NCBI GenBank assembly: GCA_036339585.1
Contig: JAYZAS010000004.1
Coordinates: 185,767-249,766 of the forward strand
Source: Pseudomonadota bacterium
GTDB lineage: Bacteria > Pseudomonadota > Alphaproteobacteria > UBA8366
Direction: 5' to 3'
DNA length: 64,000 bases
This document shows positions 1-8,405 of this stretch, in pieces. The notes below the pieces were generated by a model. That model was not told where the DNA came from, did not search any database, and saw only the letters and a list, made by a program, of their open reading frames with translations. The translations under genes were made by a program, and so were the position numbers. Within the stretch, counting starts at the first letter, position 1. Every line of letters begins with the position of its first letter.

Positions 1-1
1 C

Positions 2-835
2 AAGGAAGATCTTCACATTGAGACAGTTTCCTTTGAGACCTTAAAATGCTGGCAAAGGGACCCCGAGCGGACACTTTTTCTCTTGGATGTTAGAAGTGCG
101 GAGGAATTTGCGGATGGTCATTTACCCGGGTCAACACATGCCCCTGGCGGTCAGTTGGTCCAAGCATGTGATGAATGGATTGCTACTCTCGGCGCCCGCC
201 TCATCCTACTCGATGATGAAAATAATATACGGGCAATTACAGCCGCCCATTGGTTGAAGCAGATGGGATGGGATGTTTGGGTATTAGAGGGCGGCGTACT
301 ACCACACGCGATCAACGTGGGATCAGAAACACCTAAATTTTATGGCTCTAAAGAACTAAGTTTCGCGACCATCACCACTGCGGAGCTGGAAAACGACATT
401 GCAAATGGCGAGGCCGTAGTGGTTGATACCGATGTTAGCTGGCTTTACCGTGCAGAACATATCCCTGGTGCCATATGGTGCACACGTGCACGTATTAATA
501 ACCTCGTTCCTAAGATGATACCTGGAAAAAAAATTGTCTTATATTCCGAGCATGAAACAAGAGCATGGCTACTCGCCATGGATCTTTCCGAAGTCGTTGA
601 GGAGCCTATCGCGATACTCCGTGGGGGACGTGAGAAATGGCGGAAAGAGGGCCGTGCATTAAATAGCTCCCCTGAAGTGCCATCAAATTCTGAGCAGCTT
701 GACTTCTTGTTTTTCGTTCATGATCGCCATCAGGGAAATGAACAAGCAATGCGCGAGTATCTCGAATGGGAGGAAGGGTTGCCAACGCAGATTATTGAGG
801 ACGGCGATGCACGTTACCAGGTGTTTACAAAGTAA
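2..835 (+). CDS. Rhodanese-repeat protein, 5' truncated
   Basis: The frame is open to the left edge, so the gene begins outside the window; an internal TTG at 83 is not the likely start. What remains holds two rhodanese-like modules. The first starts at LDVRSAEEF and runs to VLEGG. The second starts near VVVDTDVSW and ends at ILRGGREKW. In active rhodaneses a Cys opens the loop after the central beta strand. Here the equivalent loops read LILLDDENN and IVLYSEHET, so neither module keeps the cysteine. Sulfur transfer by these modules is therefore unlikely, and binding or a structural role is more plausible, although upstream modules outside the window may be active. The C-terminal ~60 residues look like a short alpha-helical tail. 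Confidence 0.75.
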   Translation, partial: KEDLHIETVSFETLKCWQRDPERTLFLLDVRSAEEFADGHLPGSTHAPGGQLVQACDEWIATLGARLILLDDENNIRAITAAHWLKQMGWDVWVLEGGVLPHAINVGSETPKFYGSKELSFATITTAELENDIANGEAVVVDTDVSWLYRAEHIPGAIWCTRARINNLVPKMIPGKKIVLYSEHETRAWLLAMDLSEVVEEPIAILRGGREKWRKEGRALNSSPEVPSNSEQLDFLFFVHDRHQGNEQAMREYLEWEEGLPTQIIEDGDARYQVFTK

Positions 836-1062
836 TGCATATCGTGTCTCGCATGACAAAAACATGTCAAAGAAAAGATTATTCTGGCTTTCATTTGCCG
901 GGCAATCAATAATCTGGCGTCCTTCGAGATGATCTAGACCGAAAAGAATTCATATGGTCGAGTGATTGTGCGAACTTTGGAAAAAGCCACCGGAGAATAA
1001 CTTGGTAGTTTTCATTCAGTTAGAGCCAAAGGGGTTCGTCCTAAGACACAAAGGATTAAAAA

Positions 1063-1899
1063 ATGGAAATTAGAAAACTTAGTGAATTCGTAGGAGCGGA
1101 GATCATCGGCATAGATGCCGGAGTGGCAATTAATAAAGATACTAGAAACAAAATATACAAGACGTGGGTAGACCACTCCGTATTGTTACTGCGCAACCAA
1201 AATATCTCTCCACAAGAATTTGTTCTTTTCGGCAAACAATTTGGGGTCCCCATAATCCAAACACTGAGCGATATGAACATTCAAGGCTGTCCTGAACTCG
1301 CCTACATATCTAGCGAAGACCGTGATATTCACGGGTCAGGAAAACGAATTATCCGAGGAACCAGCTGGCATACGGATCACTCTTATGCAGAGGTCCCACC
1401 AAAAGCAACCATATTACTAGGCATAGACATCCCAGATAAAGGTGGAGACACCGAATTTACTTCATCAACCGCAGCTTTTGAAGCACTCAGTCCGGAAGAA
1501 CGTACAAACCTCGAAAATAAATTCTCAACACATGCCTACCAAAGCAGTCGTAGCCCAAGACCAATGGCTGTTCGAGCCGCTAAAGACGAAAAGCGGTATC
1601 CTGGTGATGTGACACACCCACTTGTCAGAACTAACCCTGACACGGGCCGCAGGTCAATTTACGTTAATACCGTGCGAACAGAGTGCATTCTAAACATGGA
1701 CAGAGAAAAGAGTGATGCGTTGCTTGACAAGTTATATGCCCATCTCGATCAAGAAAAATTCCAATACCGCCACAAATGGAAACCTGGAGACATTATTATT
1801 TGGGATAATCGAAGTGTTCTCCATAAAGCAAATGGTGATTACGAGGGTAAACGATTTCTTTATAGGATGATGATTGAGGGCGAAAAGCCGGTACTCTAA
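1063..1899 (+). CDS. TauD/TfdA-family 2-oxoglutarate-dependent dioxygenase (copy 1)
   Basis: This 278-residue protein has the usual length for TauD/TfdA enzymes, which use Fe(II) and 2-oxoglutarate to hydroxylate and often cleave sulfonates, aryloxyalkanoates or similar compounds. The iron ligands are visible as WHTDH (His103, Asp105) and a distal His254 in DNRSVLH. Arg268 in LYRMM fits the 2-oxoglutarate-binding arginine. An AAAGGA ribosome site precedes the ATG. It is the first of three tandem paralogues with the same architecture, followed by a binding-fold protein and an MFS transporter, which suggests a small uptake and degradation locus. The substrate cannot be read from the sequence. 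Confidence 0.88.
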   Translation: MEIRKLSEFVGAEIIGIDAGVAINKDTRNKIYKTWVDHSVLLLRNQNISPQEFVLFGKQFGVPIIQTLSDMNIQGCPELAYISSEDRDIHGSGKRIIRGTSWHTDHSYAEVPPKATILLGIDIPDKGGDTEFTSSTAAFEALSPEERTNLENKFSTHAYQSSRSPRPMAVRAAKDEKRYPGDVTHPLVRTNPDTGRRSIYVNTVRTECILNMDREKSDALLDKLYAHLDQEKFQYRHKWKPGDIIIWDNRSVLHKANGDYEGKRFLYRMMIEGEKPVL

Positions 1900-1954
1900 A
1901 AAAGAATAATGTGGAAGAGAGCTCAATCAAGTCGAAGGCTGAGGGAGAGAAAGA

Positions 1955-2803
1955 ATGACATTTGAAATATATAAGCTTTCGAAAAACTTGGGCGCCGAGG
2001 TGAAAGGTCTTGATTTGCAGGACACTTTGAGTCCCTCAATTAAAACCAAATTAAATGATGCATTCGTCGAAAACAATATTCTGGTCTTTCGTAATCAGAG
2101 GCTTAACGCGAAACAATTTCTTGCAGCCGCTAAACAGCTTGGGCAGCCGACAATCCAAAAGCTCTCGCAATATAAAGTACCTGGCTGCCCAATGGTATCC
2201 TACGTGTCAAATCAAGAAAAAACTGATGCGGGAAACCCAAAATTACTAGGTAAAGAATGGCATACAGATCATTCCTTTCAACCTGAACCACCGAAAGCCA
2301 CATTACTTCATGGAGTTAAACTTCCAAAACGGGGTGGAGATACCTGGTTTGCGAATATGAGACACGCTTATGACACGTTACCGGACAAACTTAAAGATCG
2401 TATCAACGGACTAGAGGCAATACATGCCTATCGGGAGAGCCGGAATATAATGACAAAAAATGAACGCAATGCGGAAACACTAACGGATGCTGAGGAACGA
2501 AATTTAAACATAGTACATCCAGTTGTGCGAACCCACGATATAAATGGATCCAAGTCGATCTACCTTAACCCCCTTCGAATAAAACGCTTTATAGGAATGG
2601 ATCCCGATGAGAGTTCTGAGCTATTGGAACGCTTGATACACCACTCCACCAAAGAAAATCTTGTTTATGCTCATAGATGGCAACAAGGAGATGTGATCAT
2701 CTGGGATAATCGTCAGACCATGCACCGCGTTGATCATAATTACGATTTATGCGAGGAACGCCTTATGCATCGAATCATTCTCAAGGGTATAAAGCCAGAG
2801 TGA
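1955..2803 (+). CDS. TauD/TfdA-family 2-oxoglutarate-dependent dioxygenase (copy 2)
   Basis: This second tandem paralogue has 282 residues. The metal site is intact: WHTDH gives His103 and Asp105, MHRVD gives His257, and Arg273 in MHRII is the probable 2-oxoglutarate anchor. It begins 55 nt after copy 1 behind a GAGGGAGAG ribosome site and ends nine bases before copy 3, so all three are probably co-transcribed. The segment between the facial triad halves (about residues 160-185) differs from the other copies. Substrate-specifying loops usually lie in this part, so the three enzymes may act on different compounds. Confidence 0.88.
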   Translation: MTFEIYKLSKNLGAEVKGLDLQDTLSPSIKTKLNDAFVENNILVFRNQRLNAKQFLAAAKQLGQPTIQKLSQYKVPGCPMVSYVSNQEKTDAGNPKLLGKEWHTDHSFQPEPPKATLLHGVKLPKRGGDTWFANMRHAYDTLPDKLKDRINGLEAIHAYRESRNIMTKNERNAETLTDAEERNLNIVHPVVRTHDINGSKSIYLNPLRIKRFIGMDPDESSELLERLIHHSTKENLVYAHRWQQGDVIIWDNRQTMHRVDHNYDLCEERLMHRIILKGIKPE

Positions 2804-2812
2804 GGTAAGAAC

Positions 2813-3655
2813 ATGAAGATTAAAATTAACAAACTTACAAATACTATTGGTGCAGAGGTCATAGGTCTCGACCTAACTCAAGCCGTCGGGGCGGGGACCA
2901 AAGAAATGCTCAATAAGGCTCTTGCCGAAAATCTAGTTTTAGTTTTTCGCAACCAGACCCTTAGCCGACCTCAGTTTAGAGATGCGGTTCTACTTTTTGG
3001 TAAAGCCAAATATCAACTGTTGCAACAGTATTTATATGAAGACACCCCTGAAATAGGTGTTGTTACTAATCGCGATCGAGACGAAGCGGGTGATGGGAAA
3101 GTTCTGATCCGTGGACACACGTGGCATACTGATCACTCAAATGACGAGATTCCAGCAAAGGCTACCGCCCTTTATGGTGTATCTCTCCCTGCCCATGGCG
3201 GGGATACCATGTTTTGTAACTGTCAAGCTGCCTATGAGTGTTTACCTGAGGACGTAAAATCTTTAATTGACCCACTTAAAGCAATCCATACCTATAACAG
3301 CCGTTTCGCGCCCAGAAAACTTCCAAAACGTACTAAAGAAGAAGAGGCCCGCTCACCAGATGTTGCTCACCCTGTCGCGCGAACACACCCAGAAACCGGC
3401 AAAAAAGCAATTTATGTCAATCCTATACGTATCGAAAAATTTGAAGGAATGGAAATTGGAGAGAGCCAGACCTTACTGAAAAAGCTTATAAAGTTTGCGA
3501 GCCAGGAAAAGTTCATTTATCGACACAAGTGGGTCTTGGGCGACATGGTTATTTGGGACAATCGCCAAACGATGCACCAAGCAACCAAGGATTATGACAT
3601 GTCACAATTCCGAAAACTCTATCGCATGATGGTCGAGGGCGACCGCCCTGTTTAA
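2813..3655 (+). CDS. TauD/TfdA-family 2-oxoglutarate-dependent dioxygenase (copy 3)
   Basis: This third tandem paralogue has 280 residues. His105 and Asp107 (WHTDH), His255 (MHQAT) and Arg271 (LYRMM) supply the expected iron and 2-oxoglutarate ligands. It starts nine bases after copy 2 with a GAGGTAAG ribosome site, typical of an operon-internal gene. A 305-nt gap follows before the next gene, so the dioxygenase operon may end here. A short imperfect inverted repeat around 3673-3692 lacks a T-run and is not a convincing terminator. Confidence 0.88.
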   Translation: MKIKINKLTNTIGAEVIGLDLTQAVGAGTKEMLNKALAENLVLVFRNQTLSRPQFRDAVLLFGKAKYQLLQQYLYEDTPEIGVVTNRDRDEAGDGKVLIRGHTWHTDHSNDEIPAKATALYGVSLPAHGGDTMFCNCQAAYECLPEDVKSLIDPLKAIHTYNSRFAPRKLPKRTKEEEARSPDVAHPVARTHPETGKKAIYVNPIRIEKFEGMEIGESQTLLKKLIKFASQEKFIYRHKWVLGDMVIWDNRQTMHQATKDYDMSQFRKLYRMMVEGDRPV

Positions 3656-3960
3656 TATCTTCGCAGCCTATAGTAGGACCGTGGGGTGGTTCTATTATGC
3701 CTCCAAATAAATGTTAGCTGCATGGTTAATCTTATACGCTATATACCTTGCAAGTATTGGCGGGCCTTGCAAATTAACTCAGAATAGTTTGTCTCATTAA
3801 TCCCATGCCGACAAATGAAAGGCTAGGCTTTGGCAAATAAGTATCGCATCGGTCTGTGGTTTGTATCTTTATAAAAATTACACGTATCTGCTTTGAGAAA
3901 TATAGCGACTTTCTGTGAGAACCCTTAGATGGGGGTATATAAGGTTTTTGGGAGAATACG
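3656..3960 (+). other. Intergenic region after the dioxygenase operon
   Basis: No gene is visible. An AGGACC/GGTTCT inverted repeat lies near the left end without a T-run. The right end has an AT-rich TATATAAGG and a GGGAG ribosome site before the GTG of the next gene, so the promoter of the binding-protein gene is presumably here, but I cannot fix a -35/-10 pair. Confidence 0.4.
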
Positions 3961-4851
3961 GTGAAAAAAATTAATATAGGGTTCAGTCGGTATTCAGCAT
4001 TTTATAGCCCTCTAATAGCAACAATTACGGGCGGTTTTTTAAGGGAAGAAGGTTTAGAGCCCGAATATCATATTGCGAATGCACGCAAGTCGGTATTTGA
4101 TATGATTGCCGATGGAACCGTCGAAGTAACACAATCGGCAGTTTCCGCAAGTTGGGCTCCGCTCGAGAAGGGCGAAATGTCACCGGTGCGGCATTTTGCG
4201 CAAATAAATATTAAGGATGGATTTTTCATCGTTGCCAAAGAGCCGGACCCTAGTTTTACATGGGATAAACTCAACGGGAAAAAAGTAATTGTGGACCATG
4301 GTGCACAGCCTATGGCGATGTTTCGCTTTGCCTGTCACCTGTCGAAGTTAAACTTTGACTCCATCGAAGCAATCGACTTGGGAAATACGGATACAATGGA
4401 AGCTGGCTTTCGTGCTGGCAGAGCAGATTACGCACATTTTCAAGGTCCTACGCCACAACAACTAGAAGCCGAAGATGTGGGATATGTGGTTGCCTCTGTT
4501 GGTGAAGTAATTGGCCCCGTTGCCTTCTCTAGCTTGGCAGCATTACCGGAGTGGTTTTCTACTGATGAAGCTAAGTCTTTCATGATCGCCTATCGTAAAG
4601 CCCGCAGCTATTGTATAGAAACACCTGCTGAAGATATTGCACGCATGGAGAATGACTGTTTCAATGGAATAAGCCAAACGGCACTAATCGATTGTCTCAA
4701 GGCCTATAAAGGTCTCGGGAATTGGCATCCATCAGTGGAAATATCATCAGAATCATATGAGCGCGCCTTAGATGTTTTTTCTTATTGCGGTCTGATCACT
4801 AAAAGACACCCCTTTGATCAAGTAGCGGTTTTGCCGCCAGACATTAAATAG
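3961..4851 (+). CDS. Leaderless NMT1/THI5- or SsuA-like periplasmic-binding-fold protein
   Basis: The 296-residue product has the two-lobe type II periplasmic-binding fold of ABC substrate-binding proteins of the NMT1/SsuA class: an N-terminal strand IGFSRYSAF, then TGGFLREEGL and a GKKVIVDHGA lobe switch. It starts with GTG behind a GGGAG ribosome site. No signal peptide or lipobox is present; the protein begins directly with KKINIGF. It may therefore be cytoplasmic. Leaderless members of this fold include enzymes such as Thi5-type pyrimidine synthases and 4,5-dihydroxyphthalate decarboxylase. The cysteine-rich Thi5 signature is not seen. No ABC permease or ATPase lies nearby, and an MFS transporter follows within 22 nt. 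Confidence 0.7.
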   Translation: MKKINIGFSRYSAFYSPLIATITGGFLREEGLEPEYHIANARKSVFDMIADGTVEVTQSAVSASWAPLEKGEMSPVRHFAQINIKDGFFIVAKEPDPSFTWDKLNGKKVIVDHGAQPMAMFRFACHLSKLNFDSIEAIDLGNTDTMEAGFRAGRADYAHFQGPTPQQLEAEDVGYVVASVGEVIGPVAFSSLAALPEWFSTDEAKSFMIAYRKARSYCIETPAEDIARMENDCFNGISQTALIDCLKAYKGLGNWHPSVEISSESYERALDVFSYCGLITKRHPFDQVAVLPPDIK

Positions 4852-4873
4852 GGATGTCGGGGCCAATGTATCA

Positions 4874-6139
4874 TTGAGCAAAATGAAATTAAAAAGCGCT
4901 GATGCCGACCAAGCTGGTTGGAGGTTACCTCTAGTTGTTTTTGTTCTGGCTCACCTCGTAGGCACAGTTCATTCAACTACTGTCACTGTAATGGTACCTG
5001 TAATTAAAACTTACTATCAAGCCCCATACACCGCCATTGCAGCACTTATAACATGGTACAGTATTGGGCAAGCAGTATCCTCAATTCCCAACGGCAATAT
5101 GATTGATCGTATTGGAGTACGAAATGGCCTTCTCGTTGGCTTTGCGATTTTATTCTCAGCGGCGGTTTTAGTTTCATTTGCGGAGAATATTTTTGTGGCT
5201 TACATCTCCCTTTTTATGATGGGCTGGGGGTATTCCGCCATTAATCCTGCTACAACTAAAGGTGTTTTTTTGTGTTTCCCCGCAAATCGTCGGGCTACAG
5301 CAATGGGAATTAAGCAAACCGGCGTGCCGCTAGGCGGCATCATGGCCGGTTTACTCGGTGGCCTAGCAGTGTCTCATAGTGTTGAGGCATCCGGTTGGAA
5401 CCTGCATTGGCAGACTGTAATGCTTATTATTTCTGCCTTAACGTTTGTTGGCGTCGGACTTTGTCTTCTATTACCTCCATCTCTGAACAAAACCGAAGAC
5501 GTAGAAGAACAGCAAAGCGTATTTGGTGAACTCAAAGTACTTGCATCAGATCGACAGTTTAATCGGTATGTTCTATCCACAATGGCGTTCAATTTCGGCC
5601 AATATAATTTCTTTACTTTCCTAACGGCGTTTCTCACGAAAGTACTGAGCTTTGGTCAAGAGGCTGCCGGAGTCATCTACAGCGGTGTCCAGGCCGTGAG
5701 CGCTTTCGCGCGACCTTTCTGGGGGTTTGCGAGTGATTTTTTCTTGCAAAGCCGGAAAAAGGCCCTCTGCCTAGTGATATGCTCCCTCTCGGTAATATGT
5801 TTTTCTGCATGCTCCCTAATTTCTTATGCAGGTGCGCCAGCTTGGTTTGGCATATGCATATCAGTTATTCTTGGGGCCACGATTGCCTCCTATCCTCCTC
5901 TGATACAAGCCATGACAGTGGAGGCAGTCGAACCCAAAAGGATAGGATCAGCGCTTGGCTACACACATATGAGTATGCACACAGGTGCATGTATAGGGCC
6001 TCTAGCTATGGGGGCTGCCCTTGACCTCTTCAATTATAGTGTAGGTTATGGTCTCACAGCCATAGTGGTTCTAACTGGAGTTTTAATGTTGGGTTTCGGA
6101 TTTCGAGAAAGATTGGCTCATCACGACAAAAAAATATGA
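4874..6139 (+). CDS. Major facilitator superfamily transporter
   Basis: The 421-residue protein has about twelve hydrophobic segments, a charged loop at mid-length (after LLLPPSLNK) and an MFS-like NMIDRIGVRNGL segment between helices 2 and 3, which corresponds to the GxxxDRxGRR motif. It is an inner-membrane secondary transporter. The annotated start is TTG; an ATG three codons later (4883) is equally possible. It lies close behind the leaderless binding-fold gene and points the same way, so the two are probably co-transcribed. Together with the three dioxygenases this suggests uptake of an organic substrate. Specificity cannot be inferred. Confidence 0.85.
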   Translation: MSKMKLKSADADQAGWRLPLVVFVLAHLVGTVHSTTVTVMVPVIKTYYQAPYTAIAALITWYSIGQAVSSIPNGNMIDRIGVRNGLLVGFAILFSAAVLVSFAENIFVAYISLFMMGWGYSAINPATTKGVFLCFPANRRATAMGIKQTGVPLGGIMAGLLGGLAVSHSVEASGWNLHWQTVMLIISALTFVGVGLCLLLPPSLNKTEDVEEQQSVFGELKVLASDRQFNRYVLSTMAFNFGQYNFFTFLTAFLTKVLSFGQEAAGVIYSGVQAVSAFARPFWGFASDFFLQSRKKALCLVICSLSVICFSACSLISYAGAPAWFGICISVILGATIASYPPLIQAMTVEAVEPKRIGSALGYTHMSMHTGACIGPLAMGAALDLFNYSVGYGLTAIVVLTGVLMLGFGFRERLAHHDKKI

Positions 6140-6271
6140 CAAATATCTGAGCATATTTAATTTTTGCCACATGAATACATCTATGAAAAACCACATCCAC
6201 GATCAACGGCGTAACCTAAACAGCTAATCTGGAAAAAATACCCTTAAAAAAACTCAGGTGGTAGAAATAAA

Positions 6272-8275
6272 TTAGCCACGCCACAGCCTATCAAGGCCAA
6301 TATTTACGAAATTTTGGAGAAATCCTTTTGGATATTCTAGGGTCAAATAATACGCGAGGACACCCAAGAAAACCGTAAATGATAACGCACAAATCAAGGC
6401 TCCCAAGTGAGTCCGCTCAGCCTTCAACTTAGTGAATAGGTATATATAAATTGCAACCCCAATCTCAAATCCGAACACAGCACACAAAGCAAGCATGCCA
6501 ACAAGCCAAAGCAGATGATATTCGTTCGTTCGTTTATCTTCGTGATCACCGAAATCTTCAAGTTCCGAGTCATAGAAATGTGTTGCTGGCTTTTTACCGA
6601 AGGCTATTTGTAAGCCCAGAGGAAGCAGCAATGCCAATGCTAAAACAGTTACAAATTGAGGATAAAAACGCGTTAAATCCTCTTTATATAAGCTATTTAC
6701 GAACATCATCACGACCCACGCCACCAAAACACCATAAAAAACTAACTGTGGCGCTTTATTTTTGTGGGTATACGGACCGTCTTCAGCAAGATTTACCGGG
6801 CGAGGCTTATATCTGATGCAGGCTAGTACCGAGAGCAGTATCAGGATGACCATAACAATCACGATTGGTCGTTCGAAGAAGGAAAACCCGTAGACGGTAT
6901 ATGTCTCGTAAACACCCTGCTCGACCTGCTTAGATAAAACAAACCCAATCAGCAAAGCAGGGCGCGGCCAACCAAAACGCTTCATGTAAACGCCAAGGGT
7001 GCCTACAATAAATAACATCAGAAGATCACCCCAATGACGGGTTGCCTGAAACGCAGCAAAATAAATTAATCCCATCATGAATGGCGCGATTAAGGAATAA
7101 CGAATAGTCGTCAATAATGCGATCTGGTTTGCAAAAAACACACAAAAGCCAGCACCAAAAACGTTAGCGAGCGCTACGGACCAGATCATTACATACACTA
7201 GATCAAGCTGCTCCGTTACCATTTCTACACCAGGCTCAATGCCTATCAGAACGAAACCACCTATCAAGATGGCCATGCTCCCAGAGCCTGGAATGCCAAA
7301 TAACAGTGTTGGCACCAACGCTCCACCTTCTTTAGCGTTATTTGCTGACTCTGGTGCAATCACGCCACGGACATCGCCAGTGCCGTAATCGTCTTTACGG
7401 TCGGTTGTTTGTATAGCATGACCATACGCAATCCAATCGACTACCGAACCGCCTAAACCCGGCATTGCTCCAACTATGCAACCAATTACACAGCAACGAG
7501 TTGAGAGCCACCAATTTTGTGCCCAATCTTTGACACCCTGCACCCATCCACCTTGTGCCCTCAGGTCACCTGACTTCGAGATAGTTTGGCTTCGGCGTAA
7601 TAAATCGATTATCTCGGGCATTGCGAACATGCCGAGACCAACGATTACCAACTTCACATTATCGAGAAAATACCCAGTATCAAGATCAAGAAAATCAAGT
7701 CGAAGCTCTGCCGTCATGGGTGCCGGACCTATAATTTTTACCATAAAACCCATCACGCATGCGAAAAGCCCTTTCCAAGCATTGTCACCTGTGAGCATAC
7801 CAATCATGGTGAGCGCCAAAACAATTAGCATCAATTGTTCCGAAAATCCCATCGCTAGAATCAAGGGTATGGCATAAAAAACAGCCACCGATAATACCAA
7901 TGCTCCGAAAATACCACCATACATCGACGATACAAAAGCCGCCGAAAGGGCGCGTGCCGCCTCGCCCTTTTTTGACATAGGGAAACCATCCATAACGGTA
8001 GCCTGTGAACTTGAGGTGCCTGGTATGCCCATCAACACAGACGGAAATGTATCTGAGGTTGCGGTAACAGATTGAAGGCCTATCATCATTGCTAGCGCGA
8101 TAGATGGATCAGCCCCAAAAAGAAATGGTAGAATAAGCGACAAACCAGCAACACCACCAAGACCTGGCAGTATGCCAACTACAAGCCCGAGGAAAACCCC
8201 ACCGCAAAGAGCAAGTAAATGCCCCAGAGTAAATAACCTAGCAAACGCTGTAATTACGGCTTCTTCGATGGACAT
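6272..8275 (-). CDS. Tripartite tricarboxylate transporter TctA-TctB fusion (copy 1)
   Basis: The N-terminal ~500 residues are a TctA large permease: GILPGLGG near residue 38, the stretch FGIPGSGSMAIL around 320, and many membrane helices. A second hydrophobic block follows a hydrophilic linker (near YTHKNKAPQ). It holds about four helices over ~165 residues, the size and pattern of the small TctB subunit. Separate TctA is about 500 residues and TctB about 150, so 667 fits a fusion. No free tctB is seen in the locus. The protein would import a carboxylate with the TctC-type binding protein encoded at 10553-11635. It lies 130 nt downstream of a near-duplicate. Confidence 0.85.
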   Translation of the reverse strand: MSIEEAVITAFARLFTLGHLLALCGGVFLGLVVGILPGLGGVAGLSLILPFLFGADPSIALAMMIGLQSVTATSDTFPSVLMGIPGTSSSQATVMDGFPMSKKGEAARALSAAFVSSMYGGIFGALVLSVAVFYAIPLILAMGFSEQLMLIVLALTMIGMLTGDNAWKGLFACVMGFMVKIIGPAPMTAELRLDFLDLDTGYFLDNVKLVIVGLGMFAMPEIIDLLRRSQTISKSGDLRAQGGWVQGVKDWAQNWWLSTRCCVIGCIVGAMPGLGGSVVDWIAYGHAIQTTDRKDDYGTGDVRGVIAPESANNAKEGGALVPTLLFGIPGSGSMAILIGGFVLIGIEPGVEMVTEQLDLVYVMIWSVALANVFGAGFCVFFANQIALLTTIRYSLIAPFMMGLIYFAAFQATRHWGDLLMLFIVGTLGVYMKRFGWPRPALLIGFVLSKQVEQGVYETYTVYGFSFFERPIVIVMVILILLSVLACIRYKPRPVNLAEDGPYTHKNKAPQLVFYGVLVAWVVMMFVNSLYKEDLTRFYPQFVTVLALALLLPLGLQIAFGKKPATHFYDSELEDFGDHEDKRTNEYHLLWLVGMLALCAVFGFEIGVAIYIYLFTKLKAERTHLGALICALSFTVFLGVLAYYLTLEYPKGFLQNFVNIGLDRLWRG

Positions 8276-8405
8276 TCCGGGACACCTTTTTTACGTTGTC
8301 GAACCACGTTCAAATTTATGCGCTTTTATAGCAAGAGTCCTGACCCGCAACCAATTACAAATGCGCAAGCGAAACAGGGCCCGTTTAAGAAATACTGAGT
8401 CCTAA

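Noticed and set aside
6451-6816. 121-codon plus-strand frame inside the first TctA-TctB gene
   Set aside because: It lies wholly within a clear membrane-protein gene on the other strand and has no family-like pattern.
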